DNA of 64,000 nt, taken from NCBI RefSeq assembly GCF_047675955.1, contig NW_027328070.1, forward strand, positions 1 to 64,000, written 5' to 3'. The notes under the pieces were generated by a model that was not told the DNA's origin, made no database searches, and worked only from the letters and a program-made list of their open reading frames with translations. The stretch comes from Chlorocebus sabaeus. Lineage: Eukaryota; Chordata; Mammalia; Primates; Cercopithecidae. Positions within the stretch are counted from its first letter, which is position 1. Each line of letters opens with the position of its first letter. Shown here one piece after another: positions 1 through 11,673 of the stretch. The position numbers and the translations under genes were made by a program.

Positions 1-15
1 AAACTGCTTTGTGTT

Positions 16-2071
16 CAGTTAGTTCCTCTCACAGAGTTACCGCTTTCCCCTCAAGAAGACTTTCGCTAAGAATGTTCATGTCGAATTTTCAAAGTGATAA
101 TTGGAATCCCATAGAGGGCTATGGTGAAAAAGGAAATATCCTAAGGTAAAAACTGAAAAGTAGGTTTCTGAGAAAATGTTTTGTGTTCTGTTAATTGATC
201 TTACAGTGTTACAGCTTTACCCTCAAGAAGCCTTTCACTAAAACTTTTCTTCTGGAATTTGCAAAGTGATATTTGGAAACCCTATAGCCCTATGGTGAAA
301 ATGGAAATATCCTAAGATAAAAAACGAAAAGAAGGTTTCTGAGAAACTGCTTTGAATTCTTTTAATTCATCTTACAGATTTACAGCTTTTATCTACAGAA
401 TCCTTTCGCTAAGACTGTTCTTGTGGAATTTGCAAAATGTTTTTGGAAGCCCATAGAGGGCTATGCTGAAAAAGGAAATATCCTACGATAAAAACTGAAA
501 AGAAGCTTTCTGAGAAACTGCTTTGTGTTCTGTTAATTCATCTCAGAGAGTTACAGCTTTCCCCTCAAGAAGTCTTTCACAAAGACTGTTCTTGTGTAAT
601 TTGCAAAGTGATATTTGGAAGACCATAGAGGGCTATGTTGAAAAAGGAAATATAGTAAGATAAAATCCGAAAAGAAGCTTTCTGAGAAACTGCTTTGTGT
701 TCTGTTAATTCATCTCAAAGTGTCACAGATTTCCCCTCATGAGGCCGTTCACTAAGACTGTTCTTCTGAAATTTGGAAAGTGATATTTAGAATCTCATAG
801 AGGGCAATGGTGAAAAAGGAAATATTTTCCGATAAAAACTGTAAAGAAGCTTTCTGATAAACTGCTTGGTGTTCTGTTAGTTCATCTCACAGAGTTACAG
901 CTTTCCCTACAAGAAGCAGTTCACTGAGACTATTCTTGTGAAATTTGCAAAGTGATATTAGAAAACTCCTAGAGGGCTATGGTGAAAAAGGAAATATCTT
1001 CCGTAAAAAACTGGAAAGAAGCTTTTTGAGAAACTGCCGTGTGTTCTGTTAAAGCATCTCACCGAGTTACAGCTTTCCCTGAAGAAGGCTTTCGCTAAGA
1101 CTGTTCTTGTGGGATTTGCAAAGTGATATTTGGAAGTCCCTAGAGGGCTATGGTGAAAAAGGAAATATCTTTCGTTAAAAACTGGAAAGAAGATATCTGA
1201 GAAACTGCTTTGTGTTCTGTTAATTCATCTCACAGAGTTACAGTTTTCCCCTCCAGAAGTCTTTCGCTTCCACTGTTCTTGTGGAATTTGCATAGTGATA
1301 TTTGGAATCCCATAGAGGGCTATGGTGAAAATGGAAATAAATTCAGTTAAAAAATGAAAAGAAGCTTTCCGAGAAACTGCTTTGTGTTCTGTTAATTCAT
1401 TTCAAAGAGTTACAGCTTTCCCCTCAAGAAGCCTTCCGCTAAGACTGTTTTTGAGGAATTTCCAAAGTGATATGTGGAAGCCCATAGAGGGCTATGGTGA
1501 AAATTTAAATATCGTAAGATATTTACCGAAAAGAAGCTGTCTGAAAAAGTGCTTTGTGTTCTGTTAGTTCATCTCACAGAGCTACAGCTTTTCCCTCAAG
1601 AAGCCGTTCACTAAGACTGTTTTGTGAAATTTGCAAAGTGATATTTGGAAGCCCATAGAGGGCTAAGGTGAAAAAGGAAATATCTTCCGTTAAAAACTGG
1701 AAAGAACCATTCTGAGAAAATGCGGTGTGTTCTGTTAGTACATATCACCGAGCTACAGCTTTCCCCTCAGGAAGCCGTTCACTAAGACTGTTCTTGTGGA
1801 ATTGCAAAGTGATATTTGGAGGCACATAGAGGGCAATGGTGAAAAAGGAAACATCCTAAGATAAAAACTGAAAAGAAGCTTTCTGAGAAACTGCTTTGTG
1901 TTCTGTTAATTCAACTCACAGTTACTCTTTTACCTCAAGAAGCCTTTCGCTAAGACTGTTCTTGTGGAATTTGCAAAGTGATATTTGGAAGCCCATAGAG
2001 GTCTATGGTGAAAAAGGAAATATCCTCAGTTAAAAACTGGAAAGAAGCTTTCTGAGAAACTCCTTTGTGTT
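16..2071 (+). repeat. HOR unit 1: 12-mer (A-L), alpha subtype
   Basis: Twelve monomers starting at about 16 (A), 188 (B), 359 (C), 530 (D), 702 (E), 874 (F), 1046 (G), 1217 (H), 1389 (I), 1561 (J), 1732 (K) and 1903 (L). Type marks: A CAGTTAGTTCC; B CTATAGCCCTATGG; C TTTGAATTCTTTTAATTC; D CTTTCACAAAGACTG; E GTGTCACAGATTTCC; F AAGCAGTTCACTGAG; G TTAAAGCATCTCACC; H TCTTTCGCTTCCAC; I CCTTCCGCTAAGACTG; J AGAGCTACAGCTTTTCCC; K GTACATATCACCGAG; L CACAGTTACTCTTTTACC. The alpha subtype is marked by TTGGTGTTCTG in F and CCCTGAAGAAGGC in G. Bases 1-15 are the end of the preceding AA-like monomer. Confidence 0.9.
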
Positions 2072-4128
2072 CAGTTAGTTCCTCTCACAGAGTTACAGCT
2101 TTCCCCTCAAGAAGACTTTCGCTAAGACTGTTCATGTGGAATTTTCAAAGTGATAATTGGAATCCCATAGAGGGCTATGGTGAAAAAGGAAATATCCTAA
2201 GGTAAAAACTGAAAAGTAAGTTTCTGAGAAAATGTTTTGTGTTCTGTTAATTCATCTTACAGAGTTACAGCTTTACCCTCAAGAAGCCTTTCGCTAAGAC
2301 TTTTCTTCTGGAATTTGCAAAGTGATATTTGGAAACCCTATAGCCCTATGGTGAAAATGGAAATATCCTAAGATAAAAAACGAAAAGAAGGTTTCTGAGA
2401 AACTGCTTTGAATTCTTTTAATTCATCTTACAGATTTACAGCTTTTATCTCCAGAATCCTTTCGCTAAGACTGTTCTTGTGGAATTTGCAAAATGTTTTT
2501 GGAAGCCCATAGAGGGCTATGCTGAAAAAGGAAATATCCTAAGATAAAAACTGAAAAGAAGCTTTCTGAGAAACTGCTTTGTGTTCTGTTAATTCATCTC
2601 AGAGAGTTACAGCTTTCCCCTCAAGAAGTCTTTCACAAAGACTGTTCTTGTGTAATTTGCAAAGTGATATTTGGAAGACCATAGAGGGCTATGTTGAAAA
2701 AGGAAATATAGTAAGATAAAATCCGAAAAGAAGCTTTCTGAGAAACTGCTTTGTGTTCTGTTAATTCATCTCAAAGTGTCACAGATTTCCCCTCATGAGG
2801 CCGTTCACTAAGACTGTTCTTCTGAAATTTGGAAAGTGATATTTAGAATCTCATAGAGCGCAATGGTGAAAAAGGAAATATTTTCCGATAAAAACTGTAA
2901 AGAAGCTTTCTGATAAACTGCTTTTTGTTCTGTTAGTTCATCTCACAGAGTTACAGCTTTCCCTTCAAGAAGCAGTTCACTGAGACTATTCTTGTGAAAT
3001 TTGCAAAGTGATATTAGAAAACTCCTAGAGTGCTATGGTGAAAAAGGAAATATCTTCCGTTAAAAACTGGAAAGAAGCTTTTTGAGAAACTGCCGTGTGT
3101 TCTGTTAAAGCATCTCACCGAGTTACAGCTTTCCCCTCAAGAAGGCTTTCGCTAAGACTGTTCTTGTGGGATTTGCAAAGTGATATTTGGAAGTCCCTAG
3201 AGGGCTATGGTGAAAAAGGAAATATCTTTCGTTAAAAACTGGAAAGAAGATATCTGAGAAACTGCTTTGTGTTCTGCTAATTCATCTCACAGAGTTACAG
3301 TTTTCCCCTCCAGAAGTCTTTCGCTTCCACTGTTCTTGTGGAATTTGCATAGTGATATTTGGAATCCCATAGAGGGCTATGGTGAAAATGGAAATAACTT
3401 CAGTTAAAAAATGAAAAGAAGCTTTCCGAGAAACTGCTTTGTGTTCTGTTAATTCATTTCAAAGAGTTACAGCTTTCCCCTCAAGAAGCCTTCCGCTAAG
3501 ACTGTTTTTGAGGAATTTCCAAAGTGATATGTGGAAGCCCATAGAGGGCTATGGTGAAAATGGAAACATCGTAAGATATTTACCGAAAAGAAGCTGTCTG
3601 AAAAAGTGCTTTGTGTTCTGTTAGTTCATCTCACAGAGCTACAGCTTTTCCCTCAAGAAGCCGTTCACTAAGACTGTTTTGTGAAATTTGCAAAGTGATA
3701 TTTGGAAGCCCATAGAGGGCTAAGGTGAAAAAGGAAATATCTTCCGTTAAAAAGTGGAAAGAACCATTCTGAGAAAATGCGGTGTGTTCTGTTAGTACAT
3801 ATCACCGAGCTACAGCTTTCCCCTCAGGAAGCCGTTCACTAAGACTGTTCTTGTGGAATTGCAAAGTGATATTTGGAGGCACATAGAGGGCAATGGTGAA
3901 AAAGGAAACATCCTAAGATAAAAACTGAAAAGAAGCTTTCTGAGAAACTGCTTTGTGTTCTGTTAATTCAACTCACAGTTACTCTTTTACCTCAAGAAGC
4001 CTTTCGCTAAGACTGTTCTTGTGGAATTTGCAAAGTGATATTTGGAAGCCCATAGAGGTCTATGGTGAAAAAGGAAATATCCTCAGTTAAAAACTGGAAA
4101 GAAGCTTTCTGAGAAACTCCTTTGTGTT
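2072..4128 (+). repeat. HOR unit 2: 12-mer (A-L), beta subtype
   Basis: Same A-L order as the preceding unit and near-identical length (2,057 bp). It is separable by private variants: CATAGAGCGCAATGG in E, CTGCTTTTTGTTCTG in F and the CCCCTCAAGAAGGC form of G. The E mark recurs at the corresponding place in the units beginning at 11674, 20233 and 29824, and the F mark recurs only in the last of these. This supports a stable alpha-beta alternation rather than random 12-mer amplification. Confidence 0.88.
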
Positions 4129-4984
4129 CAGTTAGTTCCTCTCACAGAGTTACAGCTTTCCCCTCAAGAAGACTTTCGCTAAGACTGTTCATGTGGAATT
4201 TTCAAGGTGATAATTGGAATCCCATAGAGGGCTATGGTGAAAAAGGAAATATCCTAAGGTAAAAACTGAAAAGTAGGTTTCTGAGAAAATGTTTTGTGTT
4301 CTGTTAATTCATCTTACAGAGTTACAGCTTTACCCTCAAGAAGCCTTTCGCTAAGACTTTTCTTCTGGAATTTGCAAAGTGATATTTGGAAACACTATAG
4401 CCCTATGCTGAAAATGGAAATATCGTAAGATAAAAAACGAAAAGAAGGTTTTGAGAAACTGCTTTGAATTCTTTTAATTCATCCTACAGATTTACAGCTT
4501 TTATCTCCAGAATCCTTTCGCTAAGACTGTTCTTGTGGAATTTGCAAAATGTTTTTGGAAGCCCATAGAGGGCTATGCTGAAAAAGGAAATATCCTAAGA
4601 TAAAAACTGAAAAGAAGCTTTCTGAGAAACTGCTTTGTGTTCTGTTAATTCATCTCAGAGAGTTACAGCTTTCCCCTCAAGAAGTCTTTCACAAAGACTG
4701 TTCTTGTGGAATTTGCACAGTGATATTTGGAAGACCATAGAGGGCTATGTTGAAAAAGGAAATATAGTAAGATAAATTCCAAAAGAAGCTTTCTGAGAAA
4801 CTGCTTTGTGTTCTGTTAATTAATCTCAATGTGTCACAGATTTCCCCTCATGAGGCCGTTCACTAAGACTGTTCTTCTGAAATTTGGAAAGTGATATTTA
4901 GAATCTCATAGAGGGCAAAGGTGAAAAAGGAAATATTTTCCGATAAAAACTGTAAAGAAGCTTTCTGATAAACTGCTTTGTGTT

Positions 4985-5156
4985 CTGTTAGTTCATCTCA
5001 AAGAGTTACAGCTTTCCCCTCAAGAAGCCTTCCGCTAAGACTGTTTTTGAGGAATTTCCAAAGTGATATGTGGAAGCCCATAGAGGGCTATGGTGAAAAT
5101 GGAAATATCGTAAGATACTTACCGAAAAGAAGCTGTCTGAAAAACTGCTTTGTGTT
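4985..5156 (+). repeat. Hybrid monomer F/I (three-monomer deletion)
   Basis: The first bases follow monomer F (GTTAGTTCATCTCA, reached through E's GATAAACTGC tail). From about 4998 on it is monomer I (AAGAGTTACAG, CCTTCCGCTAAGACTG, TTTTTGAGGAATTTCC). F, G and H are therefore collapsed between E and J. Inference: one exchange between F and I at a stretch of local identity. Confidence 0.85.
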
Positions 5157-7896
5157 CTGTTAGTTCATCTCACAGAGCTACAGCTTTTCCCTCAAGAAGC
5201 CGTTCACCAAGACTGTTTTGTGAAATTTGCAAAGTGATATTTGGAAGCCCATAGAGGGCTAAGGTGAAAAAGGAAATATCTTCCGTTAAAAACTGGAAAG
5301 AACCATTCTGAGAAAATGCGGTGTGTTCTGTTAGTACATATCACCGAGCTACAGCTTTCCCCTCAGGAAGCCGTTCACTAAGACTGTTCTTGTGGAATTG
5401 CAAAGTGATATTTGGAGGCACATAGAGGGCAATGGTGAAAAAGGAAACATCCTAAGATAAAAACTGAAAAGAAGCTTTCTGAGAAACTGCTTTGTGTTCT
5501 GTTAATTCAACTCACAGTTACTCTTTTACCTCAGGAAGCCTTTCGCTAAGGCTGTTGTTGTGGAATTTACAAAGTGATATTTTGAAGCCCATAGAGGGCT
5601 ATGGTGAAAAAGGAAATACCTTCAGTTAAAAACTGAAAAGAAGCTTTCTGAGAAACTGCTTTGTGTTCTGTTAATTCATCTCAAAGAGTTACTGCTTTTG
5701 CCTCAAGAATCCTTCCGCTAAGACTGTTTTCGTGGAATTTCCAAAGTGATATTTCGATACCCATAGTAGGCTATGGTGAAAATGGAAATATCCTAAGATA
5801 AAAACCGAAAAGAAGCTGTATGGAAAGCTGCTTTGTGTTTTGTTAGTTCACTCACAGAGTTACAGCTTTCCCCTCAAGGAGCCGTTAACTAAGACTGTTT
5901 TGTGAAATTTGCAAAGTGATATTTGGAAGCCCATAGAGGGCTAAGGTGAAAAAGGAAATATCTTCCGTTAAAAACTGGAAAGAACCATTCTGAGAAAATG
6001 CGGTGTGTTCTGTTAGTACATATCACCGAGGTACAGCTTTCCTCTCAAGAAGCCTTTCGCTAAGACTGTTCTTGTGGGATTTCCAAAGTGATATTTGGAA
6101 GCCCATAGAGGGCTATAGTGAAAAAGGAAATATCTTCAGTTAAATACTGGAAAGAAGCTTTCTGAAAGACTGCTTTGTGTTCTGTTAATTCATCTCACAG
6201 AGTTACAGCTTCCCCCCTCAAGAAGCCTTTCGCTAAGACTGTTCTTGTGGAATTTGCAAAGTCATATTTGGAAGCCCCTAGAGGACTATGTTGAAAAAGG
6301 AACTAACTTCCGTTAAAAACTGGAAAGAAGATTTGTGAGAAACTGCTTTGTGTTCTGTTAATTCAACTCACAGGGTTACAGATTTCCCCTTCAGAAGCCT
6401 TTCGCTAAGACTGTTCTTCTGGAATTTGCAAAGTGATATTTGGAAGCCCATGGAGGGCTACGGTGAAAAGGGAAATAACTTCCGTTAAAAACTGGAAAGA
6501 AGCTTTCTGAGAAACTGCCGTGTGTTCTGTTACCTCATCTCACCGAGTTACAGCTTTCCCCTCAAGAAGCCTTTCTATAAGACTGTTCTTGTGGAATTTG
6601 CAAAGTGATACTTGGAAGCCCATAGAGGGCTATTTTTAAAATGGAAATATCCTAGGATAAAAACCGAAAAGAAGCTGTCTGAGAAACTGCTTTGTGTTGT
6701 GTTAGTTCATCTCACAGTGTTACAGCTTTCCCCTCAAGAAGCCCTTCACTAAGACTGTTCTTGTGAAATTTGCAAACTGATATTTGTAATCCCATAGAGG
6801 ACTTTGGTGAAAAAGTAAATATCTTTCGTTAAAAACTGGAAAGAAGATTTCTGAGAAACTGCTTTGTGTTCTGTTAATTCATCTCAGAGAGTTACAGATT
6901 TCCCCTCAAGAGGCCGTTCACTAAGACTGTTCTTGCGGAATTTGCAAAGTGATATTTTGAAGCCCATAGTGGACTATGGTGAAAAAGGAAATATCTTCCG
7001 CTAAAAACTGGAAAGAACCTTTCTGAGAAACTGCTTTGTGTTCCGTTAATTAATCTCACAGAGTTACAGCTTTCCTATCATGAAGCCGATCACTAAGGCT
7101 GTTCTTTTGGAATATGCAAAGTGATATTTGGAAGCCCATAGAGGGCTACGGTGAAAAAGGAAATATCCTAAGACAAAAACTGAAAAGAAGCTTTCTGAGA
7201 AACTGCTTTGTGTTCTGTTAATTCATCTCACAGAGTTACATTTCCCTCTAAAAGCCTTTTGCTAAGGCTCTTGTCGAATTTGCAAAGTGATATTTGGAAG
7301 CCCATAGAGGGCTATGGTGAAAAAGGAAATATCTTCAGTTAAAAACTGGAAAGAAGCTTTCTGAGAAACTGCCATGTGTTCTGATAATAGACCTCACCCA
7401 GTTACAGCTTTCCCTTCAAGAAGCCTTTCGCTAAGACTGTTGTTGTGGGATTTGCAAAATGATATTTGGAAGCCCATAGAGCGCTATGGTGAAAAAGGAA
7501 ATATCTTCTGTTACAAAGCGGAAAGAAGCTTTCTGAGAAACTCCTTTTTGTTCTGTTAATTCACCTCAAAGAGATACAGCTTTCCACTCAATAATTCTTT
7601 CGCTAAGACTGTTCTTGTGGAATTTGCAAAGTGAGATTTGGAAGCCCATAGAGGTCTATGGTGAAAAAGGAAATATCGTAAGATAAAAACTGAAAACAAG
7701 CTTTCTGAGAAATTGCTTTGTGTTCTGTTAATTCATCTCACATAGTTACAACATTTCCCTCTAAAAGCCTTTCGCTAAGACTGTTCTTGTGGAATTTGCA
7801 AAGTGATATTTGGAAGCCCATACAGGGTTATGTTGAAAAAGGAAATATCTTCGGTTAAAAACTGAAAAGAAGCTTTTTGAGAAACTGCTTTGTGTT

Positions 7897-8068
7897 CTGT
7901 TAATTCATCTTACAGCGTTACAGTTTTCCCCTCCCGAAGTCTTTCACTTTCACAGTTCTTGTGGAATTTGCATAGTGATATTTGGAAGCCCATAGAGGAC
8001 TATGGTGAGAAAGGAAATATCCTCCGTTAAAAACAGGAAAGAAGATTTGTGAGAAAATGCTTTGTGTT
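7897..8068 (+). repeat. Hybrid monomer Z (H''-like head, JJ tail)
   Basis: The head has ACAGCGTTACAG and CCCTCCCGAAGTCTTTC, also seen in the H''/I' monomer at 17490. The tail (GAGGACTATGGTGAGAAAGG, then GAAGATTTGTGAGAAAATGC) is that of JJ and leads into AA as JJ does. It directly follows Y. The head carries further private changes (CACTTTCACAG instead of CGCTTCCACAG), so it is either older or mutated after formation. Confidence 0.8.
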
Positions 8069-8240
8069 CTGTTAATTCATCTCACAGAGTTAGAGCTTTC
8101 CCCTCAAGAAGCCTTTCGATAAGACTGTTCTTGTGGAATTTGCAGAGTGATATTTGGAAGCCCATAAAGGTCTACGGTGAAAATGGAAATATCCTCAGTT
8201 AAAAACTGGAAAGAAGCTTTCTGAGAAACTGCTTTGTGTT

Positions 8241-9609
8241 CAGTTAGTTCCTCTCACAGAGTTACAGCTTTCCCCTCAAGAAGGCTTTCACTAAGACTGT
8301 TCATGTCGAATTTTCAAAGTGATAATTGGAATCCCATAGAGGGCTATGGTGAAAAAGGAAATATCCTAAGGTAAAAACTGAAAAATAGGTTTCTGAGAAA
8401 ATGTTTTGTGTTCTGTTAATTCATCTTACAGAGTTACAGCTTTACCCTCAAGAAGCCTTTCGCTAAGACTTTTCTTCTGGAATTTGCAAAGTGATATTTG
8501 GAAACCCTATACCCCTATGGTGAAAATGGAAATATCCTAAGATAAAAAACGAAAAGAAGGTTTCTGAGAAACTGCTTTGAATTCTTTTAATTCATCTTAC
8601 AGATTTACAGCTTTTATCTCCAGAATCCTTTCGCTAAGACTGTTCTTGTGGAATTTGCAAAATGTTTTTGGAAGCCCATAGAGGGCTATGCTGAAAAAGG
8701 AAATATCCTAAGATAAAAACTGAAAAGAAGCTTTCTGAGAAACTGCTTTGTGTTCTGTTAATTCATCTCAGAGAGTTACAGCTTTCCCCTCAAGAAGTCT
8801 TTCACAAAGACTGTTCTTGTGTAATTTGCAAAGTGATATTTGGAAGACCATAGAGGGCTATGTTGAAAAAGGAAATATAGTAAGATAAAATCCGAAAAGA
8901 AGCTTTCTGAGAAACTGCTTTGTGTTCTGTTAATTCATCTCAAAGTGTCACAGATTTCCCCTCATGAGGCCGTTCACTAAGACTGTTTTTCTGAAATTTG
9001 GAAAGTGATATTTAGAATCTCATAGAGGGCAATGGTGGAAAAGGAAATATTTTCCGATAAAAACTGTAAAGAAGCTTTCTGATAAACTGCTTTGTGTTCT
9101 GTTAGTTCATCTCACAGAGTTACAGCTTTCCCTTCAAGAAGCAGTTCACTGAGACTATTCTTGTGAAATTTGCAAAGTGATATTAGAAAACTCCTAGAGG
9201 GCTAAGGTGAAAAAGGAAATATCTTCCGTTAAAAACTGGAAAGAACCATTCTGAGAAAATGCGGTGTGTTCTGTTAGTACATATCACCGAGCTACAGCTT
9301 TCCCCTCAGGAAGCCGTTCACTAAGACTGTTCTTGTGGAATTGCAAAGTGATATTTGGAGGCACATAGAGGGCAAAGGTGAAAAAGGAAACATCCTAAGA
9401 TAAAAACTGAAAAGAAGCTTTCTGAGAAACTGCTTTGTGTTCTGTTAATTCAACTCAGAGTTACACTTTTACCTCAAGAAGCCTTTCGCTAAGACTGTTC
9501 TTGTGGAATTTGCAAAGTGATATTTGGAAGCCCAAAAGGGCTATGGTGAAAAAGGAAATATCCTCAGTTAAAAACTGGAAAGAAGCTTTCTGAGAAACTG
9601 CTTTGTGTT
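8241..9609 (+). repeat. HOR unit 4: 8-mer
   Basis: Order: A B C D E, F/J hybrid, K, L. The A monomer carries AAGGCTTTC and TCATGTCGAATTTT like the A monomers from 37195 onward, not the AAGACTTTC form of the neighbouring 12-mers. L has CAACTCAGAGTTACAC and a shortened CCCAAAAGGGCTATGG at 9531. The same shortened form occurs in only one other place, at 31801. It is the shortest unit in the window. Confidence 0.86.
9099..9270 (+). repeat. Hybrid monomer F/J (four-monomer deletion)
   Basis: F through TGATATTAGAAAACTCCTAG, then a J tail (GGGCTAAGGTGAAAAAGG, GAAAGAACCATTCTGAG) leading into K. The switch lies within about 9190-9205, where both parents read TAGAGGGCTA. G, H, I and most of J are missing. 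Confidence 0.86.
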
Positions 9610-11673
9610 CAGTTAGTTCCTCTCACAGAGTTACAGCCTTCCCCTCAAGAAGACTTCCGCTAAGATTGTTCATGTGGAATTTTCAAAGTGATAATTGAAA
9701 CCCCATAGAGGGCTATGGTGAAAAAGGAAATATCCTAAGGTAAAAACTGAAAGGTAGGTTTCTGAGAAAATGTTTTGTGTTCTGTTAATTCATCTTACAG
9801 AGTTACAGCTTTACCCTCAAGAAGCCTTTCGCTAAGACTTTTCTTCTGGAATTTGCAAAGTGATATTTGGAAACCCTATAGCCCTATGGTGAAAATGGAA
9901 ATATCCTAAGATAAAAAACGAAAAGAAGGTTTCTGAGAAACTTCTTTGAATTCTTTTAATTCATCTTACAGATTTACAGCTTTTATCTCCAGAATCCTTT
10001 CGCTAAGACTGTTCTTGTGGAATTTGCAAAATGTTTTTGGAAGCCCATAGAGGGCTATGCTGAAAAAGGAAATATCCTACGATAAAAACTGAAAAGAAGC
10101 TTTCTGAGAAACTGCTTTGTGTTCTGTTAATTCATCTCAGAGAGTTACAGCTTTCCCCTCAAGAAGTCTTTCACAAAGACTGTTCTTGTGTAATTTGCAA
10201 AGTGATATTTGGAAGACCATAGAGGGCTATGTTGAAAAAGGAAATATAGTAAGATAAAATCCGAAAAGAAGCTTTCTGAGAAACTGCTTTGTGTTCTGTT
10301 AATTCATCTCAAAGTGTCACAGATTTCCCCTCATGAGGCCGTTCACTAAGACTGTTCTTCTGAAATTTGGAAAGTGATATTTAGAATCTCATAGAGGGCA
10401 ATGGTGAAAAAGGAAATATTTTCCGATACAAACTGTAAAGAAGCTTTCTGATAAACTGCTTGGTGTTCTGTTAGTTCATCTCACAGAGTTACAGCTTTCC
10501 CTTCAAGAAGCAGTTCACTGAGACTATTCTTGTGAAATTTGCAAAGTGATATTAGAAAACTCCTAGAGGGCTATGGTGAAAAAGGAAATATCTTCCGTAA
10601 AAAACTGGAAAGAAGCTTTTTGAGAAACTGCCGTGTGTTCTGTTAAAGCATCTCACCGAGTTACAGCTTTCCCTGAAGAAGGCTTTCGCTAAGACTGTTC
10701 TTGTGGGATTTGCAAAGTGATATTTGGAAGTCCCTAGAGGGCTATGGTGAAAAAGGAAATATCTTTCGTTAAAAACTGGAAAGAAGATATCTGAGAAACT
10801 GCTTTGTGTTCTGTTAATTCATCTCACAGAGTTACAGTTTTCCCCTCCAGAAGTCTTTCGCTTCCACTGTTCTTGTGGAATTTGCATAGTGATATTTGGA
10901 ATCCCATAGAGGGCTATGGTGAAAATGGAAATAACTTCAGTTAAAAAATGAAAAGAAGCTTTCCGAGAAACTGCTTTGTGTTCTGTTAATTCATCTCAAA
11001 GAGTTACAGCTTTCCCCTCAAGAAGCCTTCCGCTAAGACTGTTTTTGAGGAATTTCCAAAGTGATATGTGGAAGCCCATAGAGGGCTATGGTGAAAATGG
11101 AAATATCGTAAGATACTTACTGAAAAGAAGCTGTCTGAAAAAGTGCTTTGTGTTCTGTTAGTTCATCTCACAGAGCTACAGCTTTTCCCTCAAGAAGCCG
11201 TTCACTAAGACTGTTTTGTGAAATTTGCAAAGTGATATTTGGAAGCCCATAGAGGGCTAAGATGAAAAAGGAAATATCTTCCGTTAAAAACTGGAAAGAA
11301 CCATTCTGAGAAAATGCGGTGTGTTCTGTTAGTACATATCACCGAGCTACAGCTTTCCCCTCAGGAAGCCGTTCACTAAGACTGTTCTTGTGGAATTGCA
11401 AAGTGATATTTGGAGGCACATAGAGGGCAATGGTGAAAAAGGAAACATCCTAAGATAAAAACTGAAAAGAAGCTTTCTGAGAAACTGCTTTGTGTTCTGT
11501 TAATTCAACTCACAGTTACTCTTTTACCTCAAGAAGCCTTTCGCTAAGACTGTTCTTGTGGAATTTGCATAGTGATATTTGGAAGCCCATAGAGGCATAG
11601 AGGTCTATGGTGAAAAAGGAAATATCCTCAGTTAAAAACTGGAAAGAAGCTTTCTGAGAAACTCCTTTGTGTT
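9610..11673 (+). repeat. HOR unit 5: 12-mer (A-L), alpha subtype, with 8-bp insertion
   Basis: A-L order, with alpha marks TTGGTGTTCTG in F and CCCTGAAGAAGGC in G. It is 2,064 bp, 8 bp longer than its siblings, explained fully by a tandem CATAGAGG duplication in L. Its A monomer has CTTCCGCTAAGATTG and ATAATTGAAA, shared only with the A monomer at 31880. Confidence 0.88.
11588..11603 (+). repeat. 8-bp tandem microduplication inside monomer L
   Basis: CATAGAGG occurs twice in direct succession (11588-11595 and 11596-11603), where every other L has it once. It is a private mark of this one unit, useful as a unique anchor in an otherwise repetitive array. Confidence 0.93.

Larger units (their letters stand above)
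4129..8240 (+). repeat. HOR unit 3: 24-mer, twice-deleted relative of the 31-mer
   Basis: Order: A B C D E, F/I hybrid, J K L', M N O P Q R S T U V W X Y, Z hybrid, AA. Against the 31-mer at 31880 it lacks F-G-H (replaced by the F/I hybrid at 4985-5156) and most of GG-H'-I'-J'-JJ (replaced by Z at 7897-8068). That accounts exactly for 31-3-4=24. Shared private variants with the 31880 unit include ACACTATAGCC and CTATGCTG or CCATGCTG in B, CATCCTACAG in C, AGATAAATTCCAAAAG in D and CTCAATGTGTCAC in E, so the two are true paralogues. Confidence 0.87.

Noticed and set aside
1382..1567. Recurring 61-codon open frame, found about 30 times in the window, and related 63- to 81-codon frames
   Set aside because: Each is about one monomer long, most begin at TTG rather than ATG, and each ends at the monomer's own TAA or TAG (in GTTAATTC or GTTAGTTC). 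The frame exists because the monomer is repeated. No signal of coding selection or regulatory context.
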